A DNA stretch of 64,000 bases from Dreissena polymorpha (taxonomy: Eukaryota; Mollusca; Bivalvia; Myida; Dreissenidae). A model generated the notes under the pieces. The model worked only from the letters and a program-made list of their open reading frames with translations. It searched no databases and was not told the DNA's origin. Both the position numbers and the translations under genes were made by a program. The DNA lies in assembly GCF_020536995.1 (NCBI RefSeq), contig NC_068366.1, positions 28,027,363 to 28,091,362 on the forward strand, given 5' to 3'. The stretch's first letter is position 1; each line of letters starts with the position of its first letter. Below are positions 47,401-57,077 of the stretch, in pieces.

Positions 47401-49772
47401 GTTTGAGTCCTCACTCAGTTTCTATATGAGTGAGTGTTATATCTATTGCCTGTTGCAGGAATCATGTTTAAGTCTGAGTGTTATGACTGTGTGTTATATC
47501 TATTGGCTGTTACTGGCATTCATGTTTGAGTCCTCACTGAGTTTCTATATGACTGAATGGTTATATCTATTGCCTGTCACAGGCATTAATGTTCAAGTCC
47601 TCACTCAGTTTCTATATGACTGAGTGTTATATCTATTGCCTGTTACTAACATTCATGTTTTAGATTTCACTGAGTTTCTATATTACTGAGAGTTATAAAC
47701 TATCTCATTGCCTGTAACAGGCATTCATGATTGCGTCCTCACTGAGTTTCTATATGACTTAGTGTTATATCTATTGACTGTTACAGGCATTCATTTTTGA
47801 GTCCTCACTCAGTTGTAATATGACTGAGTGTAATATATATTGCCTGTTACAGGCATTTATGTTCAAGTCCTCACTGAGTTTGTATATGACTGAGTGTAAT
47901 ATCTATTGCCTGTTACTGGCATTCATGATTGAGTCCTCACTGAGTTTCTGTATGACTGAGTGTTATATCTATTGCCTGATACAGGCATTCATGTTTGAGT
48001 CCTGACTGAGTTTCTATTTGAATGAGTGTAATATTTATTGCCTGTTACAGGCATTCATGTTTGAGTCCTGACTGAGTTTCTATATGACTGAGTGTTATAT
48101 ATTGCCTGTTACAGGCATTCATGTTTGCGTCCTTGCTGAGTTTTTATATGACTGTGTGATATATTTATTGCCTGTTATTGGCATTCATGTTTAAGTTCTG
48201 ACTGAGTTTCGATATGACTGAGTGTTATATCTATTGCCTGTTACAGGCATTCATGTTTAAGTCCTGACTGAGTTTCTATTTGACTGAGTGTTATATCTAT
48301 TGGCTGTTACTGGCATTCATGTTTGAGTCCTCACTGAGTTTCTATATGACTGTGTGTTATATCTTTTGACTTTTACAGGCATTCATGTTTAAGTCCTGAC
48401 TGAGTTTCTATATGACTGAGTGTTACATCTATTGCCTGTTACTGACATTCATGCTTGAGTCCTCATTGAGTTTCTATATTACTGAATGATATATCTATTG
48501 CCTGTAACTGGCATTCATGATTAAGTCCTGACTGAGTTTCTATATGACTGAGTGTTATATCTGTTGCCTGTTACTGGCATTCATGTTTAAGTCCTGACTA
48601 AGTTTCTATATGACTTAGTGTTATATCCATGGTATGTTGCAGGCATTAATGTTTAAGTCCTGACTGAGTTTCTACATGACTGAGTGTTATATCTATTGAC
48701 TGTTTCAGGCATTCATGTTTAAGTCCGGACTGAGTTTCTATATGACTGTGTGATATATTTATTGCCTGTTATTGGCATTCATGTTTAAGTCCACAATAAG
48801 TTTCTATATGACTGAGTGTTATATCTATTGACTCTTACAGGCATTCATGTTTAAGTCCTGACTGAATTTCTATATGACTGAGTGTTACATTTATTGCCTG
48901 TTACAGGCATTCATGTTTAAGTCCTCACTGAGTTTCTATATGACCGAGTGTTATATATATTGCCTGTTGCAATCATTTGTGTTGAGTCCTCATTGACTCT
49001 CAGTATTATTGAGAGTTATATCCATGGTCTGTTGCAATCCTTCATGTTTGAGTCCTCACTGACTCACTATTATTGAGAGTTATATCCATGGTCTGTTGCA
49101 GGCATTTATGTTTGAGTCCTCACTGAGTTTCCGTGTGACAGAGTGGGCTAACAAGACAAAGGTTGATGAGGCCTACTACACTTGCTGGCAGCCGCTTGCT
49201 AAGCACTTCTCACTGACTGAACAGTCCCCCTTGGCCAAGACTGAAACAGGTGAGCTCCCTAGGGGACCTCTGAGGTTGTTAGCGATAAGGAATGAATGTT
49301 CTTAACCTTATGAAATGCTGGTATTTTGTCACTGCAAATAATAAAATGTTGAACTCAAACATCTGTTCCTAGCTCTCAGGGACAGTTAACGCTAAAAGTT
49401 CAAAGGTCAATAATGAGCAAGTGCTGGGTTATGAGATCAAAGGTCAATGTCACACTTAAATCATATGTTATATATGGGCAAAATACACTTGAATGAAACT
49501 GTAATAGTTAATTGGCGTTATTGAATTAGTTTGCCACAAATGATCCCAAATGTCTCTGATATTTACATTGATTTAAGTCATGATGCTCATTACAAATCAT
49601 GCCTTTTGTGCGTGGTTTCAAGTTTAAGTCATGATGTTTATTACAAATCATGCCTTTTTTGATTGGTTTAAAGCTTCAAGAATTGTATTTCTTAAAAAAT
49701 ACTTCAGGATCTTTTCTTAACATACAGTGGATAATTTCAGACTCTCCCAAGAAGAAAAAACAGAAGATGTAA
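26471..49772 (+). CDS. HGD: Homogentisate 1,2-dioxygenase, 15 coding exons resolved (exon 1 not placed)
   Basis: The product oxidises homogentisate with O2 to maleylacetoacetate, the ring-opening Fe(II) step of cytosolic phenylalanine/tyrosine catabolism. Exons: 26471-26542, 29439-29527, 30695-30800, 31895-31954, 36284-36375, 36718-36752, 38639-38718, 41472-41571, 41865-41986, 42925-43029, 43917-44043, 44275-44327, 45822-45950, 49102-49249, 49741-49772. All have GT/AG borders; together they total 1350 bases (449 codons plus TAA), against 445 residues in human. Protein landmarks are [20 protein letters not shown] at the start, [20 protein letters not shown], and [13 protein letters not shown] near the end. 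The ligands equivalent to human His335, Glu341 and His371, and the catalytic His292 in FDHAD, are all present and fall at the expected spacing. The tail SPKKKKQKM is lysine-rich, unlike human. Exon 1 should encode only a few residues; ATGGAG|gtaatt at 25442-25447 is a weak candidate. Introns make up about 94% of the span and are filled with tandem arrays and transposons. Confidence 0.97.
26552..26730 (+). repeat. 86-bp tandem duplication just after HGD exon 2
   Basis: Two adjacent copies share ccttccagcctctgtccaca, acaccactaaaag, ataaaaaactat and gtgatgctc-type words. They lie in the first 200 bases of intron 2. Confidence 0.75.
27027..29417 (+). repeat. ~56-bp tandem array in HGD intron 2, derived from a TIR-element terminus
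   Basis: About forty direct units share gagctagttgtgagatgtct, caggtgagcaacttaaggcc and tttggtcctcttgttt. The caggtgagc...ggcc...cctcttgttt part equals the 3' end of the dispersed TIR element at 35651-36049. Nearly every unit contains CAGGTGAGC, a good match to a 5' splice site. The array ends about 20 bases before the exon 3 acceptor. Confidence 0.95.
29817..30691 (+). repeat. Dispersed element with ~165-bp tandem units filling HGD intron 3
   Basis: It starts with a hairpin, cttccccaaaaaaaattggg followed by ggag, then gtccgtccgtccatgtgtcc. Three to four direct units follow with tttctcagcaactaatgact, gaaactttatgggaagcttc, gaggagatgtgcatattatc and gttatggccctttgaaattt. It ends gggagcatcacacatctcc, then aactatttcttgttt. 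A sister copy lies at 42148-42675. Its last bases form the pyrimidine tract of the exon 4 acceptor. Confidence 0.85.
30801..31795 (+). repeat. ~34-bp tandem array in HGD intron 4, donor-like unit
   Basis: About 25 imperfect direct units of tacaggtcagtgacttc plus acatagtgtaggatgac start just after exon 4. The true exon 4 junction is CAATCAG|gtcagtgc, and the units carry CAG|GTCAGTG, a shared 10-mer across the splice site. Confidence 0.9.
31996..33460 (+). repeat. Composite dispersed repeat in HGD intron 5
   Basis: It starts ttagctcacctgagcatgaa, the left end of the GCTCACCTGAG family. From about 32510 it continues with a second type (aggttcaatttattgtatgc) whose loosely repeated units have gtcaaggtcac, aataactttgccatatattg and cacaaaagtaaaccatcc. 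Boundaries are approximate. Confidence 0.5.
33944..35373 (-). mobile_element. Tigger/pogo-like DNA transposon remnant, 1430 bp, TA target duplication
   Basis: The left end CAGTCAATCTTGTATTAAG and the right end CTTAATACAAG...CAAGATTGACTG are inverted, flanked by TA at 33942-33943 and 35374-35375. On the minus strand near 34640-34480 a frame starts [11 protein letters not shown], meets a stop, then continues [20 protein letters not shown]. This is the CENP-B N-terminal helix-turn-helix typical of Tigger/jerky transposases. The DDE domain is not recognisable and the element is too short to be complete. It lies in HGD intron 5. Confidence 0.8.
35651..36049 (+). mobile_element. Short TIR element, GCTCACCTGAG family (complete copy)
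   Basis: GCTCACCTGAG at 35653-35663 is mirrored by CTCAGGTGAGC at 36010-36020, followed by a tail gactttgggccttttaggcc plus ctcttgtt. The interior has ggtgagcttgtgtgatcc, ttaacactcaagaggccaca and ctttgtatgaaacttggtca. Expanded relatives lie at 54574-56083, and its right end seeded the array in HGD intron 2. Confidence 0.8.
36817..37569. mobile_element. Long-TIR MITE in HGD intron 7
   Basis: The left end gaactggtccaaaactattc, followed by repeated aaccgtcccggacagttta words, is mirrored by gtccgggacaggttagaata and gttttggaccagttc at the right. The arms are about 100-150 bases and contain serial short inverted words. No coding frame. The centre is AT-rich. Confidence 0.8.
37605..38040. repeat. 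Probable dispersed repeat in HGD intron 7
   Basis: tgtccccttacaaatcagct, then gtcagttggtcggtaggtcg, then two units with tttggaggaaaggaagacac / tttggaaaaaaggagactgc and ttttgaggtca. Boundaries are uncertain. Confidence 0.4.
38074..38496 (+). repeat. Dispersed element, GAGGCTGTTTTCGGAG type, in HGD intron 7
   Basis: It starts agcgaggctgttttcggaga and ends gcggtgctcttgtt. It holds two direct units with aaaatcaaagtgcttccacc, acaactttgaaacttcatat and ggtcaaaggtcaaggtcact. A second copy at 44351-45612 is split by another element. Exon 8 begins 143 bases further on. Confidence 0.75.
38850..40084. other. HGD intron 8, left part, with faint repeat remnants
   Basis: Fragments such as aactttaatattgtgccc (39150s), gttcagggtcaaacttaagg (39440s) and gcgggcgggtggttgggcag (39760s) look like old repeats. 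The last resembles 25115-25200. No gene was found. Confidence 0.3.
40085..41495 (+). repeat. ~63-bp tandem array in HGD intron 8, acceptor/exon-9-like unit
   Basis: About ten imperfect direct units share ctctatgcttgtactaccat, agctgtgaatgtgtttaaat and gccacttctattaaggttat. The last unit is the real splice junction, ctctatgcttgtaccactgcag | CTGGGTATGCGTTTCAATG. The unit therefore spans the polypyrimidine/AG region and the first ~20 bases of exon 9. The array is interrupted at 40555-41210 by an unrelated insertion. Confidence 0.9.
40555..41212. mobile_element. Unclassified insertion splitting the intron 8 array
   Basis: About 650 bases of unrelated sequence (ctagtccatataaacggact ... gttgaattattgcaacta) sit inside an array unit, with agctgtgaa on both sides. 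That could be a 9-base target duplication, although the array itself contains the word. It includes tccaatatggcggatacagc, but the reading frame ends after ten codons. Confidence 0.45.
42148..42675 (+). repeat. Dispersed element in HGD intron 10, sister of 29817-30691
   Basis: It starts with a hairpin, ctcccccaaaatttattttg followed by gggggag, then gtctgtctgtccatccgtgc. It carries two ~165-base units with tttctcagcaac and gagatgtgcatattatcagc. It ends ggggagcatcacccgtctcc, then gacggtttcttgttt. Confidence 0.85.
43008..43600 (+). repeat. ~43-bp tandem array in HGD intron 11, exon-11-end/donor unit
   Basis: About thirteen direct units follow exon 11, with atcatgcagtgagtgtgaca, ctttataagc and acactgtcctttg. 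The exon ends GCATTTGATCATGCA|gtgagt, and each unit reproduces ttTGATCATGCA|GTGAGT. It therefore repeats the Phe-Asp-His-Ala codons, including the catalytic His, together with the donor. Confidence 0.95.
44351..45612 (+). repeat. Dispersed element (GAGGCTGTTTTCGGAG type) split by a nested insertion, HGD intron 13
   Basis: The first part, 44351-44519 (agctcggctgttttcggaga ... gctgcaccttgat), and the last part, about 45494-45612 (actaggtcaaaggtcaaggt ... cgttatgcggtgctcttg), match the intact copy at 38074-38496. The middle is the element at 44520-45484. Confidence 0.75.
44520..45484 (+). repeat. Dispersed element with ~190-bp tandem units (TCCCCTATCGG type), nested insertion
   Basis: It begins ttagtcccctatcggtgaaa, then gtctgtcagtcagtctgtca. 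About four to five direct units follow with ttctggatcctgcgataact, tttcatgaaacttgaaacat, ggatagatggcaatatggac and gttgctatggcaacaaatag. It ends ggggacataaattgcttggc. Expanded relative of 2086-2376. Confidence 0.85.
46074..49101 (+). repeat. ~66-bp tandem array filling HGD intron 14, copies of the exon 15 acceptor and exon start
   Basis: About 45 direct units of 66 bases share gcctgttacag, gcattcatgtttgagtcctc, actgagtttctatatgactg and agtgttatatctatt. The real exon 15 border is gtctgttgcag | GCATTTATGTTTGAGTCC. Units thus reproduce the acceptor and about 45 bases of exon 15, coding [10 protein letters not shown] in the same phase. Many units read aagtcctgactgag instead and carry an in-phase TGA. 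Short reading frames over the array are echoes of exon 15. Confidence 0.97.
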
Positions 49773-51171
49773 GCAGCTGCAAATAGCATGTGAGGCAACT
49801 GTTCTAGACAACAGCCTTAGCCTTGTGGACAGCCAGACACCTTAATTGCCTTATATAATTTGCTTGGCTTTTTAACACTAAATTAAGCAAACTTATGATG
49901 ACTGATACTTAAACCCTTATGGCACCAAATTTCTATACAGAAATCCTTCCAAGCGCCAAATTAAGTACTGATTATTCTTAGAAATGTTACACCAGTAATA
50001 AAACACCTACAACTTCACATTTGTTAAAATTTTCTCAGTAGTTGTATAAAAAAAATACATATATTTTTTATTATATGAAATGTATTAAAAAAGCAAACAT
50101 ATACTAGCATGTTTTATATGGATATTGATTTCAAGACAATAAAAGTGGATGGTTACTAACCATGATTGGTTCAAAACAGTTTAGTCACTTAAGTTAAAGA
50201 ATCGTTAACTCTTTCATCAGAAATGTTCAAAAGTCAATGTCCGGAATATAACATTGTCACTGTCATTCATTTAAATATCCACTTCCCCCACATTTCTTCA
50301 AAATTTTCATCTCTGAAAATTATTTGTGCAAAAAGCAGTCTGTAATTCTCTGTTTCATCTATAATATTTATTACACAACTTAACTATCATACTGGATTTC
50401 TGGTTATACAAAAATACCAAAACAAAGCCTTGTTTCAAAATAAATGTGGGGAAAGCTGGTGCCAAATGAATTAAAATAGCAAGATAGATGACAAAACAAC
50501 CCTTTAATTGACTTCCCAGTATTATTGTATTGTATGTAAACAAATATATGTTAACTTATAAATGGATCTTGTCAGCATGTATTGCCTTATCTGAAGTATA
50601 GACCATAGATTTTAAAATATAATAGAAACCCATATTAGAAGCGTTACTTTTGCAGTCAAAGAATGAATGATCAAATTATAAGACTTTTTTTTAAGATCAT
50701 GAACATTTACTTATCATGAAATACTGATCATTATATGAACACTGGTCTTTTTATTATATCATAATTATGTCTAGCATGATGAAACACATTGGTGTGCACA
50801 ATCATTAAATAAAATACAGTAGGTAAATATTCAACATACCCGTTGTAAATTAAATATTATTTTCCATATTTATAATATGTTATACATTGAAGTTGTATGT
50901 GTTGTGGGTTTTATTTTTTTTATTGTTTTCAAACTATTGAATGCTTTTACTTATATACATGTAGATTGTATATATGTATGTGCCATTATTTTGTATAAAC
51001 AGATAGTTATATCTGAATAAGCTTCAATTAATCTCAAACAATTAATTTCCCCAAAAGGCTCAATGTGTGTAAAGTGTATGTAGCATATTAATGAAGTACC
51101 ATATATCTATAAATGTGATTGCTCAATTTGTATATATATGTCATAATTCTTGTCAAAATTAAATGTAGTTT
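49773..51171. other. HGD 3' UTR and AT-rich downstream DNA
   Basis: Contains the candidate polyadenylation signals at 49997 and 50138. Otherwise it is AT-rich sequence with no repeat or gene recognised. Confidence 0.4.
49997..50002 (+). promoter_or_regulatory. Candidate polyadenylation signal of HGD
   Basis: AATAAA lies about 225 bases after the HGD stop codon. A second AATAAA is at 50138-50143. Which is used cannot be decided from sequence alone. Confidence 0.35.
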
Positions 51172-53393
51172 TTATCTCCACTGGCCAGAGGCCAGCGGGG
51201 CTTATGTCATGGTCCTGTGTCTGTCGTGCGTGCGTGCGTCCGTGCGTGCGTTAACTTTTCCTTTAAACATCTTTTTCTCCTAAACCACAGGTCCAATTCT
51301 GATGAAATTTCTCAGGAATGTTCCTGGGGTGAACCTCTGGTATGTAGAGACATCTAATAGTCCTCTACCAAATTTGTTCAAATTATGCCCCTGGGGTCAA
51401 ATTGACCCTGCCCCGGGGGTCACAAAATTGAAAATTTGCTTATATAAGGCCTATTTTGTGAAAACTTTCAAAATCTTGTCGTCCATAACCATTTGGCCTA
51501 GGGCTATCAAATTTGGTATGTAGAGACATCTAATAGTCCTCTACAAAAATTCTTCAAATTATGCCCCTGGGGTAAAATTTGACCCTGCCCCGGGGTCACA
51601 AAATTGAACATATGCTTATAAAGGGTATATTTTGTGCAAACTTTCAAAATTTTCTTGTCCATAACCATTGGGCCTAGGGCTATCAAATTTAGTATGTAGA
51701 GACATCTAACAGTCCTCTACCAAATTTCTTCAAATTATGCCCCTTAGGTCAAATTTGACCCTGCCCCGGGGGTCAAACAATTGAACATATGCTTATATAA
51801 GGTCTATTTTGTGCAAACTTTCAACATTTTCTCGTCCATAACCATTGGTCCTAGGGCTATCAAATTAGTATGTAGAGACATCTAATAGTCATCTACCAAA
51901 TTTCTTCAAATTATGCCCCTGGGGAACATGTGCTTATATAAGGCCTATTGTGGTAAAACTTTTAAAATCTTTCTGTCCATAACCGTATGGTATAGGGCTA
52001 CCAAATTTTGTATGTAGTGACATGTAATAGTTCTATTCTTAGTTTGTTCAAATTATGCCCCTGGGGTCAAATTTGAAACTGCCCCGGGGGTCACAAAATT
52101 GAATATATTCTTATAAGGGGCTTATTTTGTGAAAACTTTAAAAATCTACTTGTTAATTTGTTCAAATTATGCCCCAGGGGTCAAATTTGACCCTGCCCTC
52201 GGGGCCACAAATCGATTATATGCTTATATAGTGCCTATTTTGTGAAAACTTTAAAATCTTTTTGTCCTTAACCATAAGGCATAGGGCTTCCAAATTTGGT
52301 ATGTAGTGACATCTTGTAGTCCTCTACCAAGTTTGTTCAAATTAAGCCCCTTGGGTCAAGTTTGACCCTGCCCCAAGGGTCACAAAATTAAACATATGCT
52401 TATATAAGGCCTATTTTGTGAAAACTTTAAAAATCTTCCTGTCCATAACTGTAGGGCATGGGCTACCAAATTTGGTATGTAGTGACATGTAATAGTTCTC
52501 TCCTTAGTTTGTTCAAATTATGCCCCTGGGGTCAAATTTGAAACTGCCCCGGGGGTCACAAAATTGAAAATATGCTTATAAAGGGCTTATTTTTTGAAAA
52601 CTTTGAAAATCTACGTGTCCATAACCATTTGGCCTAGGGCTACCAAATTTGGTATGTAGTGACATCTTATAGTCCTCTACCAAGTTTGTTCAAATTATGC
52701 CTCTGGGGTCAAATTTGACCCTGCCCTTGGGGGTCACAAAATTGAACATACGCTTATATGGAGCCTATTTTGTGAAAACTTTCATGATCTTTTTGTCCAT
52801 AACCATTGGGCTTAGGGCTATCAAATTTGGTATGTAGACACAGCTAATAGTCCTCTATCAAATTTGTTCAAATTTTATCCCTGGGTTCAAATTTGACCCT
52901 GCCATGGGGTCACAAAATTGAACATATTCTTATATAAGGCTTATTTTGTGAAATCTTTAAAAATCTTTTTGTCAAAACCATTCAGACTATGGCTACCAAA
53001 TATGGTATGCAGTAACATCTTATAGTCCTCCACCAAGTATGTTCAAATTATTACCTTTGGATCAAATTTGACCCTGACCCGCGGGTCACAAAATTGAACA
53101 TTATATAAGCTTATATCTTGCTTATTTTGTGAAAACTTTAAAAATATTCTTGTCCTTAACTCTAGGACCTAGGGCTACCACATTTATTATGTAATGAGAT
53201 ATAGTAGTCCTCTACAAAATTTGCTCAATGTATGCCCCTGGGGTTAAATTTGACCCAGCCCAGGGGGTCACAAAAGTGTACATATGCTTAATTAGGGCCT
53301 ATATTTAAGTATTTGCACATGCAGAGAAAAAATTTGTTCAGCCTTTTTTCAGCAGTCGAGCGATACAGGGCCATCATGGCCCTCTTGTTTTAG
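51172..53393 (+). repeat. Large dispersed element with ~180-bp internal tandem units
   Basis: It begins atctccactggccagaggcc, then a cgtgcgtgcgtccgtgcgtg tract. About eleven direct units follow with gtatgtagagacatctaata, gtcctctaccaaatttgttc, attatgcccctggggtcaaa, ttgaccctgccccgggggtc and cttatataaggcctattttg. It ends tacagggccatcatggccct, then cttgttt. Non-coding. Confidence 0.9.
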
Positions 53394-54235
53394 ACATACC
53401 TGATTATAAATTCTTACACATAATTATGTTTGTGTATTTAAGATATAGGAACAAGAGAATGGTTTTGCTAAATAACAAATGGTTGACCTTGCACTGAGGT
53501 TTGTGATGTCATGACAGTAGTGTGGACATGGTTGAGGTGTATACATCCAGTTCTTTCTGCATAAATGAGGACGAGACTAGTCATTATTATTTGTTTAAAA
53601 ATTGGGATTGCACCTAGTGCATGTTTATATGGTGAAACTTTTTTTTAAATATTAATATATGTACATGTATTGCTGCTTTAATAATCCAGCTATTATTATG
53701 CTGTAACGCTTTGAAAAGTTTCATTATCTGACAAGTTAAGAGTGAAACGCCTTCATTCATTTAAGCGAATGTTGGCATATAAACGACCTTAGAATGTACA
53801 TAACAGTCTTATGTTCAGTGTCTTATTACAGTACTGAAATACATTTATCTGACAAATGTAATCCACGAAGATGCACACACTGCAATACTATTAACATATA
53901 TTTAAATTTCAATAGTAGTGTTAATGGTTTATCTCCTTGATTTACACTATGATATTGAACTTTGCAGAATGTAATATATCTTATTACATGCAAAAATTGA
54001 AAAACTCATAAAAATGTATCCCGCAGAATGAATAGCCATAGATTTGATATCAAGAACTGTTCAATAAATCGTAGTTCACATGTTTCTACTTATTTTGGAT
54101 CTATGTTCTCACAATGATTGCACTTAATCTGATTTAATTTTGTACCTAATGATGTTGTTGAAAACAATCTAGACCGTTTATGCAAAGAAACCTTTTGGAT
54201 ACATAAATTAACAAGATATGTGTTTGTCAGAAACA
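53394..54235. other. AT-rich stretch without recognised features
   Basis: No gene or known repeat was seen. Confidence 0.4.
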
Positions 54236-54472
54236 CTATGTCCCCTTTTGCGCCGCTTTGAAGCTATATATTTGACCTTTGACCTTGAAGGATGACCTTG
54301 ACCTTTCACCACTCAAAATGTGCAGCTCCATGAGATACATATGCATGCCAAATATCAAGTTGCTATCTTCAATATTGCAAAAGTTATTGCAAATGTTAAA
54401 GTTGGCGCAAACCAACCAACCAACAGACAGGGCAAAAACAATATGTCCCCAACTAGAGTGGTGGGGGACATT
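54236..54472 (+). repeat. Short dispersed element, inverted relative of 21493-21716
   Basis: It runs from cactatgtccccttttgcgc through tgacctttgaccttgaagga, actcaaaatgtgcagctcca and gttgctatcttcaatattgc to ccaaccaaccaacagacagg and the end aatatgtccccaactagag. Confidence 0.65.
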
Positions 54473-54573
54473 AAAACTATTATCTTAACGGTCTTAATAA
54501 TATACTGCTTTATCACATATTGAACATAGGCATAGTTCACATGTACATTTGAGCTTTGCTGATTGCTATGTTT

Positions 54574-56083
54574 TTAGCTCACCTGAGCACAACGTGCTCA
54601 CCATATGGTGAGCTTTTGTGATCGCCTTTTGTCCGTCGTGCGTCGTCAACATCTTGCCTTATGAACACTCTAGAGACCACATTTATTTCTGATCTTCATG
54701 TAATTTGGTCAGAACTTTTGTCCCATTGATACCCTGACTGAGTTCGAAACTGGGTCATGCTGGGTCAAAAACTAGGTCACTAGGTCAAAAAAAAACAACA
54801 CTGTAGAAGTCTCATTTGATGCCCAATCCTTATGTAACTTTGTCAAAATGTTTGTCTAAATGATATGTTTGTTGAGTTCAAAAATGGTTCCGGTCCGTTG
54901 AAAAACATGGCCGCCAGGGGGCAGGGCAGTATTCCTTGAATGGCTATAAAGAAACCTTGTGAACACTCTAGAAGTCACAATTTTTGCCTAATCATCATGA
55001 AACTTGGTCAAAAATTGATTTCATTGATATCTCTGACGAGTTCGAAAATGGTCCAGATTGAAGAAAAAACATGGCCGCCAGGGAGCAGGGCAGTTTTCCT
55101 TATATTGCTATAGTAAAACCTTGTTAACACTCTAAAGGCCACATTTATTGTCCAATCTTCATGAAACTTGGTCAGAAGATTGGTCTTAATGATATCTTGG
55201 ATGACTTCGAAAATGGTTACGTTTGCTTGAAAAACATGGCTGCCAAGGGCCGGGGCATTTTTCCGTATATGGCTAAATAATGCTATAGTAAAACCTTGTG
55301 AAAACTCTAGAGGCCACATTTATAGTCCAATCTTCATGAAATTTGTTGAGAAGATTGGTCTCAATGATATCTTGGATGAGTTTGAAAATGGTTACGTTTG
55401 CTTGAAAAACATGGCTGCCAAGGGGCGGGGCATTTTTCCTTATATGGCTATATATGGCTATAGTAAAATCTTGTTAACACTCTAGAGTCCACATTTATTG
55501 TCCGATCTTCATGAAACTTGGTCAGAAGATTCATTCCAATAATATCTTGGACAAGTTAAAAATGATGCCCGTTGGTTGAAAAACATGGCCGCCAGGGGGC
55601 GGGGCATTTTTCCTTATATGGCTATAGTAAAACCTTGTTAACACTCTAGAGGCCACATTTATTTTCCGATCTTCATGAAACTTGGTCAGAAGATTTGTCC
55701 TAATGATATCTTGGATGAGTTTGAAAATGGTTTCGGTTGCTGAAAAAACATGGCCACCAGGGGGCGGGGCATTTTTCCTAATATGGCTATATATCATGCT
55801 TTTGTAAAACCTTGTTAACACTCTTGAGTCCGATTTATTGTCCGATCATCATGAAACTTGGTCAGATGATTTGTCCCAATGATATCTTGGATGAGTTCGA
55901 AAATGGTTCCGGTTGGTGGAAAAACATGGCCGCCAAGGGGGCGTGGCATTTTTCCTTATATAGCTATAGTTAAACCTTGTTAACACTCTAGAAGCCGTAT
56001 TTATTGTACGTTCATCATGAAACTTTGTCAGAAGATTTGCCCCAATGATATTTTGGACAAGTTCGAAAATGGGCTGGTGTTTA
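54574..56083 (+). repeat. GCTCACCTGAG-family element with ~225-bp internal tandem units
   Basis: It starts tagctcacctgagcacaacg. Six to seven direct units follow with aaaccttgttaacactctag, aggccacatttattgtcc, cttcatgaaacttggtcaga, tgatatcttggatgagttcg and aaaacatggccgccaggggg. It stops at about 56083 without the CTCAGGTGAGC end, so it is 3'-truncated. From 56084 to 57070 no gene was seen. Confidence 0.85.
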
Positions 56084-57077
56084 AACACTGATCAATCTTT
56101 GTTCATTGTCATATTATGTGTTTAATAATTATGTGTGATATATATTTTCCGCCAAACTACATACAAACGTTAATGTATGACGTTGATGTCATTCCTGTTG
56201 TTGTTTTACATTCACAATACTAATGGAGGCTATTGCCGAAACATGTTTAGTATTTAAAAAAATAAACAAAAGTAACGTGTTTGTACGGATTATTTTATTT
56301 TATGTTATTGCTGCAAATGTAATTTTTGATTTAAAATGTAACTGTGTGTTCATATTTAATTTACGTGTTAAAGTCTAATAAACTATTTAATCCAGTTTGT
56401 TCACTGTGTTTGTGCTTAATTAATGATAATATCGTAAACATTATGACCCGTATTCTAGACATGCATATGACTCATGGAGTTTAAAAAAGTACTTTATCAA
56501 TTTCAATTTGAACCAACTGTGAAAACTGGTGTTCAACACTAATTGACATGAGATACTAACACAATGACATCAATGAACTATAAGATTTAATAATATTTCG
56601 CAAACAATACCACTCTAAAATAAGTTGAAAATAATGGATATATATAATCCTTTAACTGTTAATCACAATTATACTTGCACACAATTAGCTCGCTGTCCTG
56701 TTTTTCAAGTATCCTTAGTGTCAACCCATCGCTCTATTGACAGCTGGTCGTGTCTTAAACTCATGTTTACATAAGAAATAATATTTTTAGTGTGAATGTT
56801 AGCTCACACTAATGTTACAGAGCAAGTTTTGTAAATCAGTATGCGCTTAACTGCTTAACTACGCTATGGAAATACAACCACTGCCTGTTGCAGTAAAATT
56901 ATGCAGACGACAAATGCTAGGAGTGTCTGCTAGAAAAGATAACCACCACATCTGCCTGTTTATAGTTCACCACTGGTACACTGCAGTGGGTGTATATGAC
57001 TAATAGTGTTTAACAACTTGTAAGACGACTGGCCATGCAGTCTAGTGTTTATCATTTAAATCTGTACATACTGGCTG

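Noticed and set aside
46307-48005. Reading frames with repeated [10 protein letters not shown] peptides
   Set aside because: They are echoes of HGD exon 15 inside the intron 14 tandem array, interrupted by stops, with no independent gene structure.
55008-56088. Frames with repeated RVLTRFYYSHIRKNAPPPGG
   Set aside because: Minus-strand reading of the ~225-bp tandem units of the GCTCACCTGAG-family element.
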